A DNA stretch of 64,000 bases from an uncultured Aquimarina sp. (GCA_947492105.1 CANLMN010000008.1:62001-126000), one strand, 5' to 3'. Shown: positions 46,433 through 56,097, counted from the stretch's first letter. The notes: generated by a model from the letters alone, not told the origin. Translations and numbers: made by a program.

Positions 46433-46690
46433 TCATGCATCGATAGCACCTAAAACGCGTTTCATAAAACCATTTAATGCTTCTTTCTGCGGAGTTCCTT
46501 CCTTGATCTCCTTGGTCACCTCTAGTGCGCCATACATATTAGAAATCAACTCCCCTATTACATCTAACTCTTCATCTTTGAGGGAAGAAACTTCTGTAAG
46601 TGCCTCTAGTGTTTCTATTGTTTCTATTACAAAATCTTCATCATTCTCTTGTATGAATGAAGTAAGATGCTTAATTACTGGTAACTTCAT
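46433..46690 (-). CDS. Small acidic protein, DUF6952-like
   Basis: 85 residues, with no signal peptide and no membrane segment. It is acidic and helical (EDFVIETIETLEALTEV, DELDVIGELISNMYGAL). I associate it with a short Bacteroidota family, DUF6952, that accompanies thioredoxin and peroxiredoxin genes; that recall is moderate. It overlaps the end of thioredoxin by 20 bp, so the two are translated together. It may assist redox chemistry but has no Cys of its own. Confidence 0.75.
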   Translation of the reverse strand: MKLPVIKHLTSFIQENDEDFVIETIETLEALTEVSSLKDEELDVIGELISNMYGALEVTKEIKEGTPQKEALNGFMKRVLGAIDA

Positions 46691-46985
46691 CTACAAGCTC
46701 TTTAAGGTTATCAAATTTGTTTGTCTGTACCTGATTCACCAATGCTCCTCCTTTAAATGTTGCAAAAGTTGGCAAATTATCTACCGTAGCCAATTTACGA
46801 GATTCTGGAAATTTCTCTGCATCTACAAGTACAAAAACAGCATCACTTTTTTCTACTGCTAATTTTTTAAATTTAGGTTTCATAATACGGCAATTACCAC
46901 ACCAAGTGGCAGAATATTGTACTATTACAGTTGTATTTTCTTCAATAATTGTTGCTAAATTATCTTGATCTAACTCTTGAACCAT
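46671..46985 (-). CDS. Thioredoxin-family protein
   Basis: 104 residues, a single cytoplasmic thioredoxin domain without a signal peptide. The redox site is WCGNC (Cys29, Cys32), not the usual WCGPC, which changes redox potential in related proteins. The cis-proline LPTF and the strand FVLVDAEKFPESRKLATV are typical. It likely donates electrons to tpx and to the peroxiredoxin at 47378-48016, which flank it. It is the first gene of a run with the DUF6952-like gene. Confidence 0.9.
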   Translation of the reverse strand: MVQELDQDNLATIIEENTTVIVQYSATWCGNCRIMKPKFKKLAVEKSDAVFVLVDAEKFPESRKLATVDNLPTFATFKGGALVNQVQTNKFDNLKELVDEVTSN

Positions 46986-47300
46986 TTTCTTTCTTTTTTA
47001 TATTTTCTTATTTTTTTACGAATTCTCAACATTATCCCCCTCATTAACGTGATTGGATATTCCTTTTGCTTTTTTAGTGATAAATTTACTTTGAACACCA
47101 CATACAACTTCACTTGATTTGTTATTTCTGATAACCTATCAAATACAAGCTAATGAGACCTCTTTTTAATGTAATGTTCTAACCAAAAAAAACAACGTCT
47201 TGTACACTGTATATATCATATTCGTATACATCTGCTGCATTCACCCGACTAGCTTTTATTTTTTGGTTCAGCAAGGATAATACGTTGACTCCTATATTAA

Positions 47301-47334
47301 AAAATCCCGATTATTTCTGATAACCGGGAATTTT
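47301..47334 (-). terminator. Terminator downstream of the peroxiredoxin
   Basis: On the minus strand AAAATTCCCGGTTAT pairs with ATAATCGGGATTTT with one bulge, followed by a T run, 44 bp past the peroxiredoxin stop. It sits in the 392-bp gap before the thioredoxin gene; the rest of that gap shows no gene or clear promoter. Confidence 0.7.
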
Positions 47335-47377
47335 AAGTAATCTATACATACATTATATATGTACAATTAACTCTCTA

Positions 47378-48016
47378 CTAGTTAGAAGCTAAATATGCCG
47401 CAACACCATCACGATTTGCGTTCATAGCGTCTTTACCTTCTTCCCAGTTTGCAGGACATACTTCTCCTTTTTCTTGTACATGAGTATAAGCATCAATTAA
47501 ACGCAAATACTCATTGACATTACGTCCAACAGGCATATGATTAACACCTTCATGATATACTACCCCATCTTCGTCGATCAAATAGGTTGCTCTATAGGTT
47601 ACGTTATCACCTTCTACAGTTACAACACCTGTTTCTTCATTATATTTTTCGTCAGTGATATCCAAAATCCCTAAGGTGTTTGCTAAATTACGATTAGAAT
47701 CAGCTAATATTGGATACGTTACACCTTCAATACCTCCATTATCTTTTGGAGTATTAAGCCATGCAAAATGTACTTCTGGTGTATCACAAGATGCTCCGAT
47801 CACAACAGTATTTCTCTTTTCAAATTCACCTAAAGCAGCCTGAAAAGCATGTAATTCTGTAGGACATACGAATGTAAAATCTTTTGGATACCAAAACAGT
47901 AATACCTTTTTCTTTTTGTTTACTGCTTCCTCAAGTACATTTAGCTTGAAAGTATCGCCCATATCATTCATTGCATCTACATCAAGATTTGGAAATTTTT
48001 TACCTACTAATGTCAT
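47378..48016 (-). CDS. Peroxiredoxin, AhpC/TSA family
   Basis: 212 residues, a typical 2-Cys peroxiredoxin. Peroxidatic Cys51 lies in FTFVCPTE and resolving Cys187 in EKGEVCPANW. It removes hydrogen peroxide and organic peroxides; no AhpF is nearby, so thioredoxin is the likely reductant. It lies in a cluster with tpx, thioredoxin and a small acidic protein, all on the minus strand. A TATCTTTG box is 47 bp upstream. All features are typical. Confidence 0.94.
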   Translation of the reverse strand: MTLVGKKFPNLDVDAMNDMGDTFKLNVLEEAVNKKKKVLLFWYPKDFTFVCPTELHAFQAALGEFEKRNTVVIGASCDTPEVHFAWLNTPKDNGGIEGVTYPILADSNRNLANTLGILDITDEKYNEETGVVTVEGDNVTYRATYLIDEDGVVYHEGVNHMPVGRNVNEYLRLIDAYTHVQEKGEVCPANWEEGKDAMNANRDGVAAYLASN

Positions 48017-48062
48017 TTTATATTTTTTAGATTTAATTAAATGTATTCACTTTTAATGGGTA

Positions 48063-48070
48063 CAAAGATA
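48063..48070 (-). promoter_or_regulatory. Possible -7 element for the peroxiredoxin
   Basis: TATCTTTG on the minus strand matches TAnnTTTG, 47 bp upstream of the start codon. No clear -33 TTG. Confidence 0.4.
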
Positions 48071-48218
48071 AACCTATACCTGTTCTTTTGTCTCTTAATT
48101 AATTTTAAAATTCTATATCTCAATAAATTTTTCTGATCATTAGTTCTTCAATGATTTAGGTCAATTATATTTATACGATGATTTTTGTTTATTTTATAAA
48201 ATATAATGCACATGTCCT

Positions 48219-48408
48219 GACTTTTTCTTGTTCTCAAAAAATGGATCAAATTCGCCCATATTTGGTTACTTTTCTTATCCACAAGGCTGCTATGAATTTC
48301 AGGATTCCCTATCTAGTCAAATCTTACCTCATTTTTGGTCGATAACAAAAAATCAAGAGGAGTTCTATAAGGAAACTATCTTCCTATCGAGTTCTGTCAA
48401 TAAGATTC
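48219..48408 (+). repeat. Dispersed intergenic repeat family B, copy 2
   Basis: Aligns with 12489-12660 and, inverted, 29705-29866: AAAAAATGGATCAAATTCG, GGTTACTTTTCTTATCCA, CTGCTATGAATTTCAGG and AAATCAAGAGGAG. It occupies most of the gap between the peroxiredoxin and the hybrid kinase gene; a frame of 67 codons inside is judged spurious. Confidence 0.75.
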
Positions 48409-48524
48409 GATTCCAAAAAAAAAGAATTTAGCTCAAATCAATAAACATATTTCTTCTACAATTCCTATATATTTAGCTAACTTGTACTAAATTTGCGTTT
48501 TATAACAAGAAAAAATGTATTTTT

Positions 48525-50753
48525 GTGTTTTATAAAAAAGTAGCTGTATTGTACCCCCAAAAAATTGTCCTTTCTTGTATTGCTTTTTTTCTATGCTTTT
48601 TAATTCATGGGCAAGAACCTAATGTCATATCCCAAGACAGCATCAATATCCTCATTGCCAAAGCAGAGAAACTCAAAGAGGAGTACAATTACACAGAATC
48701 TTTGGAATATGCAAATATAGCTTTAACGCACGCAAAATTACAAGACGACCCTATAAATCAAGGTCATATCTATAATATCATTGGATACAATTACCAAACG
48801 AATGGAGAGCTAAAAAAAGCAGTACATAACTACGAAAAAGCCCTTACTTACTCTAGACTTTCCAACGAAAAACGCTTACAAATAGAAAGCTACAACACCC
48901 TAGCAAAGATTTACGCTCAGCAAGATTCCTCTTTTAATAAAGCGATCAAATATTATAACGAATCTTTTAAGCTGGCAGTAAATCTCAGAGACACCTTCGA
49001 AATGATCATTCCGCTTCTTAACACCGCAGAGTTGTATCTAAATTCGGAACAATATGGATTGGTTTACAACTATTTATTAAAAGCAAACAAACACATCCGA
49101 CGAAAAGGGAATGATAATACCAAATCAAAAGTCAACAATTTACTCGCTCGCTATTTCATACACGAAAAAAAATATTCAAAAGTAGAGTATCATATAAAAA
49201 ATGCTATTAAATACGCCTCAAAAGACAATCTATACCCAGAGTTAGCTGCGGCCTACAAGACTAGTGCAGATTATAATATTTCCAAAAAACGTTACAAATC
49301 TGCTTACAGTGACCTGAACAAACACTATCAGTATTTGAATAAAGTTACTAATGATAGTCGTTCTAGAGAACTTGATATTGCCAATGTTAAATATAAAGTA
49401 GAGGAATATAAACGGAATTTAAAACAAGCCGAGATAGAAGTTATTAAAAGAAATTCTCAGCTAACCAAATGGCGAATTACCATTGCCTTAGGTAGTGTTT
49501 TGATTCTAATTACACTTGCATTTTTGATTAGTTCTTACCGTAATAACGCATTTAGAAAAAGGACTAATAAAGATTTAATCGAAAAAAACAAAGAGCTTCG
49601 CATTGCAAAAGATGCTGCTGAGCAAGTATCTGCTCTAAAATCCCAGTTTATATCTACAGTAAGTCACGAGCTTCGAACTCCGCTATATGGTGTTATTGGT
49701 CTCACATCGTTATTGATGGAAAGCCCCAGAGAGGATAAACGTAGTGAATATCTAGAATCATTGAAATTTTCTGGAGATTATCTTTTGGCACTGATCAATG
49801 ATGTCTTGCAATTGAGTAAAATTGAAACAAAAGAAGTTTCTTTAGAAAAAGTCTCATTCAATCCTCGTTCTCTTGTTGACGGAATTGTCAACTCCCTACA
49901 GTCCAAACAAAAACACAACAACAATCAGGTACACGTTAATATTGGACATGAGATTGCCCAAACACTTGTAGGGGACTCTATTCGTATTTCGCAAATTCTA
50001 ATGAACCTTATCGGGAACGCCTTAAAGTTTACCAAAAACGGAAATATTTGGATTGAAATTAGATACCTCTCGTTTGAGAACAACCAATACCACTTACGTT
50101 TCATTATCAGAGATGATGGAATAGGGATCCCTAAAGAGAAGCAAAAAACCATTTTTGAAAATTTTGCACAAGCAGAAAGTATCAACGAAGAATATCAAGG
50201 TACTGGATTAGGACTGGCAATTGTAGAAAAACTAATTCTACTCCATGACAGTAAAATCCATTTGGAAAGTGAAGCAGGAAAAGGTTCTACCTTCTATTTT
50301 GACTTAAAACTAGACAAGGCAAAGGAACAACAAATTACGCACAAATCAGGAACAGCATTACAAGTCGGCACAACCAAATTCCATGTCCTTGTGGTAGATG
50401 ACAACAAAATTAACCAAATTGTCACACAAAACATCCTCAAGAAACGAGGACACACCTGTGACGCAGCTGGAAATGGTTTGGATGCTATAGATATCCTGAA
50501 AAAAGGAAAATTTGATCTCGTATTGATGGATATCAATATGCCTGGAATGAATGGTTTAGATGCTACAAAGATCATCAGAACCTTTAATAGAGAAATCCCT
50601 ATCATTGCATTAACTGCTGTTGAAGAAGGAGAAGTCAAAGATCAAGTACTTGCTGCCGGAATGAACGACCTGATTGTAAAACCATATGATACACAACAGT
50701 TCTTCCAATGTATTGTCAAAAACATAGAGCGCTCAAAATTATTATCCTTTTAA
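48525..50753 (+). CDS. TPR-containing hybrid histidine kinase/response regulator
   Basis: 742 residues from GTG at 48525; no ATG is available upstream in frame, and an overlapping ATG at 48516 opens only a six-codon frame. A signal-like N-terminus (about 12-30) precedes a periplasmic TPR array (about 40-280) with helix pairs such as HIYNIIGYNYQTNGELKKAVHN. After a coiled coil comes one membrane segment (316-338), then HisKA (HELRTPLYG, His381), HATPase_c (NLIGNALKF, DDGIGIP, GTGLGLAIV) and a C-terminal receiver with Asp669 in LVLMDINMPG. It is a one-protein two-component sensor without an output domain of its own. It lies 294 bp before two secreted HExxH genes; a link is not shown. Confidence 0.9.
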   Translation: MFYKKVAVLYPQKIVLSCIAFFLCFLIHGQEPNVISQDSINILIAKAEKLKEEYNYTESLEYANIALTHAKLQDDPINQGHIYNIIGYNYQTNGELKKAVHNYEKALTYSRLSNEKRLQIESYNTLAKIYAQQDSSFNKAIKYYNESFKLAVNLRDTFEMIIPLLNTAELYLNSEQYGLVYNYLLKANKHIRRKGNDNTKSKVNNLLARYFIHEKKYSKVEYHIKNAIKYASKDNLYPELAAAYKTSADYNISKKRYKSAYSDLNKHYQYLNKVTNDSRSRELDIANVKYKVEEYKRNLKQAEIEVIKRNSQLTKWRITIALGSVLILITLAFLISSYRNNAFRKRTNKDLIEKNKELRIAKDAAEQVSALKSQFISTVSHELRTPLYGVIGLTSLLMESPREDKRSEYLESLKFSGDYLLALINDVLQLSKIETKEVSLEKVSFNPRSLVDGIVNSLQSKQKHNNNQVHVNIGHEIAQTLVGDSIRISQILMNLIGNALKFTKNGNIWIEIRYLSFENNQYHLRFIIRDDGIGIPKEKQKTIFENFAQAESINEEYQGTGLGLAIVEKLILLHDSKIHLESEAGKGSTFYFDLKLDKAKEQQITHKSGTALQVGTTKFHVLVVDDNKINQIVTQNILKKRGHTCDAAGNGLDAIDILKKGKFDLVLMDINMPGMNGLDATKIIRTFNREIPIIALTAVEEGEVKDQVLAAGMNDLIVKPYDTQQFFQCIVKNIERSKLLSF

Positions 50754-51047
50754 TTCTCCAAGTTTTTACGAATTACACTACCCTCTTTTTTTGTATTTCA
50801 TCCTTTATTCTTAGGATCAGATCGAATAAAATCACCTTACCAAATACCTCTCCTCTTTTTTGTTGTAATTTCCGCACAACCAACTTATATCAATTTACTT
50901 TGTAATATCATTTTGAGAGCATAGGTATTTCTACGCATTCTATAACAATCCATTCTAGCAACTGCAGATTTGTTAGAAAAATAGAATACGCACCAGATAT
51001 GTTTGAATGCGATATTACAAAGTCATATTGATAGTAAATATATCGCA

Positions 51048-52895
51048 ATGAAAACCCTCCAAAAAATTTTAACATGTTTATTGTTATGCTTTTTTTTTAA
51101 CACATACGCGCAACCTTGGTACGGAACAGTTTATGCAGATGCTGATATCCTAAAAAGCTCCGAAAAGAATTTTTACAAAAACAGCTCCTATATTGGAATT
51201 AAACCCAACTACGTCTGGGATTATAGAACAAATAAGTTTCAAACAAAGGATAGCTATACTTTTAGAATTAGCTATACTGATGGATTAACAACAAATGCCA
51301 TAGTAAACTTAGAATTTGGAAGTGTTGAAGAAGCAAAAAAGCAATCAGAAAAATATGGCCGCTATGCAGGCTTATTACCTCATTTTTTCCGAAAAGACAT
51401 TAAAGAATTAGAACTACACAAAGGTTCTACATCAATAGGTGCAGGGAGTGGTGCCATAACAATACACACCGGCAGAGCCGAGGAAGGCATCAGAAGAGGA
51501 ACTTTTGAAGAGACCATGATTCATGAAGCCGCTCATCTTACCTTAGGTAACAAACACAAAACCACTGCTTGGAAAAATGCACAAATAGCAGATCAACAAT
51601 TCATCTCTACCTATGCACAAGAAAACCCAACTACCGAAGACATCTCAGAAAGTATTGTTCCATGGATAGCACTCCGTTATCGAAGTGATCGAATCTCCCA
51701 AAAAACCATAAATTATATTCAAAAAACAATACCACATCGCATTGCCTATTTTGACCAACAAAACTTCAACTTAGGCTCTTTGATGACTGGAACGCCTACC
51801 ACGACCCCATCAATAGGCTGTAACCCGCCAAAGACCGTATTAGCAGAAACAATTACTGATAGTTCTGCAACTATTACATGGTCAGCAAATGGTACTTCAC
51901 AATTTTATTTGTATTACCGCAATGAAAACGGCAATTGGAAAAAAGCCAATGACAACGTTATTTCCAACACTAATTTTATTTTAAAAAACCTCACCGCATC
52001 TACAAAATACGAAGTGGACATATATAGTATCTGTCCAGGAAACAAGGCTCCTGTTTCGCAACGATACACTTTTGTCACACAAGCAAATCAAGCATGTCTT
52101 GCTCCAACACATATTAAAGCAAAGAGCATAACCTCTTCTAGCGCTACTATTCACTGGTCTAGCAACCAAGATGGCCCGTTTTATTTATACTATAAAAAAG
52201 AAGGAAACTCATGGAAAAGGGCTTCCCGTACAGCAATTAAAAACACCTTTTTTGAACTCCACAATCTATCGGCAAACAGTAATTATCAAATAGTACTCTA
52301 TACCACTTGTAACGAGAAATACGTGGAAAGTAAACGATTCTATTTTAATACCAAAAAAAATGACTGTACTAGTCCTACTAATATTACAATAGAAGGAGGA
52401 GACGCAACCTCTGTAATTCTAGGATGGGACAAAACAAATGTCACTAACTATTTAGTGTATTACACAGAAAGAGCTTCAAATCACTGGAAACTGTTTACAA
52501 ATTCCTTAAAAACAAATACTATCAACATCTCTGGATTAAAACCAGGTACACTATACGACGTAGATATTTATGCGCTGTGCCCTTCGGGTTACACCAATGC
52601 CAAAAGGTTTTCGTTCGTAACAAGTGGAGCAAAAAAGAGTTTGACCCCAAAAACTTCCAACTTTGAAGTAGTATTGCATCCAGTACCAGCAAGTTCTCAA
52701 CTTACAATAAAGCTCGAAAGCCCCACAAACACCACAATTAGCATTTTTGATCTTAATGGTCGATTAGTTATATCTCAAAATATACGAAACAAAAAAACAA
52801 CGACTCTAGATGTCTCCTCCCTATCCAAAGGATTATACACATTGGTGGCACTAAATCACACTGGTAAAAAAGTTAAAAAATTCACCCTTCAATAA
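51048..52895 (+). CDS. Secreted HExxH protein with three FN3 domains and T9SS sorting domain (copy 1)
   Basis: 615 residues from ATG 51048; a start at 51003 would add 15 residues before the signal peptide (MKTLQKILTCLLLCFFFNTYAQ), so the later one is chosen. The N-terminal domain (about 25-260) has MIHEAAHLTLGNKH: an HExxH zinc-binding motif (159-163), with a further His170 and, 38 residues after His163, EDISE (Glu197, Glu201), the kind of Glu ligand used by gluzincins. Three fibronectin type III-like modules follow (about 265-350, 355-440 and 445-530), each opening with a Cys-x-x-Pro/Thr segment. A T9SS type A domain (about 545-615, VLHPVPASSQLTIKL) ends the chain. It is probably a secreted zinc metallopeptidase, but I do not recognise the family. 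A shorter paralogue follows after 40 bp. Confidence 0.78.
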   Translation: MKTLQKILTCLLLCFFFNTYAQPWYGTVYADADILKSSEKNFYKNSSYIGIKPNYVWDYRTNKFQTKDSYTFRISYTDGLTTNAIVNLEFGSVEEAKKQSEKYGRYAGLLPHFFRKDIKELELHKGSTSIGAGSGAITIHTGRAEEGIRRGTFEETMIHEAAHLTLGNKHKTTAWKNAQIADQQFISTYAQENPTTEDISESIVPWIALRYRSDRISQKTINYIQKTIPHRIAYFDQQNFNLGSLMTGTPTTTPSIGCNPPKTVLAETITDSSATITWSANGTSQFYLYYRNENGNWKKANDNVISNTNFILKNLTASTKYEVDIYSICPGNKAPVSQRYTFVTQANQACLAPTHIKAKSITSSSATIHWSSNQDGPFYLYYKKEGNSWKRASRTAIKNTFFELHNLSANSNYQIVLYTTCNEKYVESKRFYFNTKKNDCTSPTNITIEGGDATSVILGWDKTNVTNYLVYYTERASNHWKLFTNSLKTNTINISGLKPGTLYDVDIYALCPSGYTNAKRFSFVTSGAKKSLTPKTSNFEVVLHPVPASSQLTIKLESPTNTTISIFDLNGRLVISQNIRNKKTTTLDVSSLSKGLYTLVALNHTGKKVKKFTLQ

Positions 52896-52935
52896 ACTGT
52901 TAAAAAGAATAACTCTTTATTAAAACCATCCTGTC

Positions 52936-54489
52936 ATGTACACAAACAAAAAGTACCCAATAGCATTTATCACTTGCTTTTTAGTATACCTCACTATTTT
53001 TTCTCAACAACCTCCTTACAGCGGCACTATCTTTATCGAATCAGACATTATCTCTCCAACTGACACTTCTACATTAAAAAGTGTTACCTATAAGGGAAGA
53101 GAGAAAAAAATCGTATTTGATAGAAGACCAAATATTAATGTACAGATAGACGCCTATATTTTTGACATTACTTATACAGACGGGCTGACAGCGCAAGCCA
53201 TAGTAAACCCAGAGTACGGAAGTATTGAAGCTGCTCAAAAGGAAGCTCAAATTTATGCACAGTATACGAGTCAAATTCCTTACGTACTGAAATCAGACGT
53301 AAAAATCATTTTAATTCACAAAGGGGACAAACCTTGGAGTGGATATGATCAAACTATGCTAATCCACACAGGAAAAACACCATTATATCTTTCTAGGGAT
53401 ATTGTAGAAGAAACAATTGTTCATGAAGCTACCCACACCAAACTAGATGCAGAGCATGCAAATACAAGCGAATGGATCGCTGCTCAAGAAGCTGACAACA
53501 ACTTCATCTCCACTTATGCTCAGGACCATCCTTTTAGAGAAGATGTAGCAGAAACTTTTCTTTTATGGTTTGCAGTAACCTACAGAAGAGATAGAATTAG
53601 TGCAGAAAATTATTCAAAAATAACCAAAGCAATACCAAATAGAATTGCGTATTTCAATAATCAAAACTTTGACCTAAGACCCCTTGTCATTCCAACAGAA
53701 TGTACCAAACCGACCAATATAAAAACTATCGCTATCAACAGCAACACCATCAGTCTAGGATGGAGCGGCACTAACCCCACATATAAGGTCTCCTACCGCG
53801 TCAAAGGAGGTGAATGGATGCTGGCAGCAGATGATCTATTAACAAAATCGCTTACAATAAACAACCTACAAGCCAACACAACGTACGAGATTGACATTTA
53901 TAGCAAATGTACTGCGGGGAATCTTGTTTCGGATCGTTATACAGTTACCACTCCAGGTTGCGGAACCCCATTAAACATAACAGCATCAGATATTAGTGAC
54001 ACTAGCGCTACTATTAACTGGTCTGGCAAAAAAACGTCTAACTATTATATCTATTACAAAAACACTAAATCTGATTGGCAACTAGAAGATCGTATCTCTC
54101 AAAATACGTATACACTAAATGGACTCACTCCAGATACAGCCTATGAACTAGATGTATACAATACCTGCCCTGGTGAGAACAAAGTATCAGAACGATTCCA
54201 ATTTAGTACAAAGAAAACTATTGCAATATTGGGAACAGATAAAATAGCAGACAAAGAGAATGATTATCTGATCTTTCCGATACCTGCTACCAACACTCTT
54301 ACGATACAATATCCTTCTGTCAAAGAGAGAACATTATTGATACACACCATAAGCGGAAAAAAAGTTTTCAGTCAAAAGTATAACGGCATTTCTTTAAAAA
54401 TTAATCTTAGTGAATTTACTCCTGGAAATTACCTAATCACCACTAAAGAGCACTCTAAACAGCATACCCGTATGTTTACAATAAAATAA
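52936..54489 (+). CDS. Secreted HExxH protein with two FN3 domains and T9SS sorting domain (copy 2)
   Basis: 517 residues. A signal peptide (about 1-24) leads to an N-terminal domain similar to copy 1: TIVHEATHTKLDAEH with HExxH at 163-167 and His174, then EDVAE (Glu202, Glu206) 39 residues after the second His. Both copies share ITYTDGLTAQAIV, SIEAAQKEAQIYAQY and WFAVTYRRDRIS. Two FN3-like domains (about 252-335 and 336-420) and a T9SS type A domain (about 435-517) follow. It has one FN3 domain fewer than copy 1, so the pair looks like an old tandem duplication. It begins 40 bp after copy 1 and is probably co-transcribed. Peptidase activity is likely but unproven. Confidence 0.78.
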   Translation: MYTNKKYPIAFITCFLVYLTIFSQQPPYSGTIFIESDIISPTDTSTLKSVTYKGREKKIVFDRRPNINVQIDAYIFDITYTDGLTAQAIVNPEYGSIEAAQKEAQIYAQYTSQIPYVLKSDVKIILIHKGDKPWSGYDQTMLIHTGKTPLYLSRDIVEETIVHEATHTKLDAEHANTSEWIAAQEADNNFISTYAQDHPFREDVAETFLLWFAVTYRRDRISAENYSKITKAIPNRIAYFNNQNFDLRPLVIPTECTKPTNIKTIAINSNTISLGWSGTNPTYKVSYRVKGGEWMLAADDLLTKSLTINNLQANTTYEIDIYSKCTAGNLVSDRYTVTTPGCGTPLNITASDISDTSATINWSGKKTSNYYIYYKNTKSDWQLEDRISQNTYTLNGLTPDTAYELDVYNTCPGENKVSERFQFSTKKTIAILGTDKIADKENDYLIFPIPATNTLTIQYPSVKERTLLIHTISGKKVFSQKYNGISLKINLSEFTPGNYLITTKEHSKQHTRMFTIK

Positions 54490-54524
54490 AGACGTTATGA
54501 AATAGTTTAAACTATTTTGGAAAT

Positions 54525-54685
54525 GGCAGGGTCGATCAGAAGAGAAAAGCCAATTGGTAGCAGCACCAATTAATGTCTTGATCCATCCAAGTCTTTTTTG
54601 CTCTTCATAACAATGCTACGAGCTAAAAAAGATGAAAATAGAGAAAAAGACATTTTTGTAACCAATTAAACGAAGATTAAACCAC
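54525..54685 (+). repeat. Dispersed intergenic repeat family D, copy 1
   Basis: Aligns weakly with 56098-56275: GATC(G/A)...AGAAGA, TTTAATTAAT/CAATTAAT, AATGCTACGAGCTAAAAAAG against AGTATTACGAGTAAAAAAG, and GACATTTTTGTA against AGATTTTTATAG. It follows the second HExxH gene. Similarity by eye only. Confidence 0.4.
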
Positions 54686-54875
54686 TCTTACGTCTTAATT
54701 TTATAAAGGAATCCTAAAACAAACCAATATGAGGAGTATCGTTTGCCTAAAAAAATCAAATCAAAAAGGGTTATAGATATACGCTATGTTTATACGAATT
54801 TATGCCTAAATGTTAAAGCTTCTTGCAATGACTATATATTTCTTAATTTTATGATTCTATAAAAGCACTAGACTT

Positions 54876-56036
54876 ATGAAAGCTCAAAAAATTGGTTTTA
54901 ATACTATTTGCACCCATATTGGCGAAATTAAAGATCAACAATTCCAGGGAGCTATATCCCCTATTTATTTATCCACCTCTTATGCTTTTGAAGACGTTCC
55001 GGTAAAACGGTACCCTAGATATTTTAACACTCCAAATCAAGAAGCCCTATCCAAAAAACTAGCCATGCTAGAACATGGAGAGGCTTCCTTGATATTCGGG
55101 AGTGGCATGGCTGCTATCAGCACCAGTCTATTTGCTTTTCTACAAAAAGGAGATCACATTATATTACAACGTACCTTATATGGCGGTACCTCAAACCTCG
55201 TTACTGAAGAGTTTCATAAATATGGTATTGAATATTCCTTTGTAGACGCATCAACCACAGAGAGTTTTTCAGAAAAAATTAAATCCAACACGAAAATCAT
55301 ATTCATAGAAACACCATCAAACCCACTACTGACCATAACAGATATCCCAGCAATTGTAGCTATCGCAAAAAAGCACAATATTATAACCATGATTGACAAT
55401 ACATTTGCCTCTCCTGTGAATCAAAACCCAATTTTGTTGGGTATTGATATAGTACTCCATTCTGCGACCAAGTATCTTGGAGGACATAGTGATATACTAG
55501 CAGGCGCTGTCATAGGTACGCAAGAACATATTGATCGTATTTTTGATTTAGCGAAGAATTTTGGTGGCAGCCTCAGTGATTTTACGGTATGGATGCTTGA
55601 GCGAAGTATCAAAACACTTGGACTTAGAGTACGAGAACAAAACAAAAATGCTTTGCAATTAGCCCAATGGTTAGAGCAACACAAAGATATAGCCACTGTT
55701 TACTACCCAGGTCTTGAATCACACAAGGACCATGAACTTGCCAAAAAACAAATGAAGGGTTTTGGAGGAATGCTATCTTTTGAACTAAAAAGTGGCTTGG
55801 ATAGTTCTGTTTTTCAAAAATCACTACAATTAATCAAAAGTTCAATGAGTTTAGCCGGAGTAGAAAGCACCATACTCTCCCCTGCAATAACATCCCACGC
55901 CTTATTAACACCTGAAGCGCGAGACCAACAAGGTATCAAAGACAACCTACTCCGATTAAGCACTGGTATTGAAGAGGTTGAAGATCTCATGACCGATATC
56001 AACCAAGCCATCGCAAAAACTAATACTACCAAATAA
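54876..56036 (+). CDS. Cys/Met-metabolism PLP enzyme (trans-sulfuration family)
   Basis: 386 residues, a fold-type I PLP enzyme of the cystathionine gamma-synthase/gamma-lyase family. The family pattern is clear: GAISPIYLSTSYAF, YPRYFNTPNQEAL, FGSGMAAISTSLFAF, IFIETPSNPLL, IDNTFASP, LHSATKYLGGHSD with the Schiff-base Lys199, and SLAGVESTILSPAITSH. Members make or break cystathionine, or use O-acetyl-homoserine or methionine; the sequence alone does not decide which. It stands between the secreted HExxH genes and bshB1, with its own gap on both sides. A bacillithiol gene follows, and both concern thiols, though not obviously one pathway. Confidence 0.85.
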   Translation: MKAQKIGFNTICTHIGEIKDQQFQGAISPIYLSTSYAFEDVPVKRYPRYFNTPNQEALSKKLAMLEHGEASLIFGSGMAAISTSLFAFLQKGDHIILQRTLYGGTSNLVTEEFHKYGIEYSFVDASTTESFSEKIKSNTKIIFIETPSNPLLTITDIPAIVAIAKKHNIITMIDNTFASPVNQNPILLGIDIVLHSATKYLGGHSDILAGAVIGTQEHIDRIFDLAKNFGGSLSDFTVWMLERSIKTLGLRVREQNKNALQLAQWLEQHKDIATVYYPGLESHKDHELAKKQMKGFGGMLSFELKSGLDSSVFQKSLQLIKSSMSLAGVESTILSPAITSHALLTPEARDQQGIKDNLLRLSTGIEEVEDLMTDINQAIAKTNTTK

Positions 56037-56097
56037 AATTAAAGGGATTCAATTTCCGTGTATCCAATTCAATCGAAGTGGAACTGAACTTTTTTGA

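Noticed and set aside
48228-48431. 67-codon frame before the hybrid kinase
   Set aside because: It lies inside repeat B copy 2 and has the same low-complexity look as the frame in copy 1.
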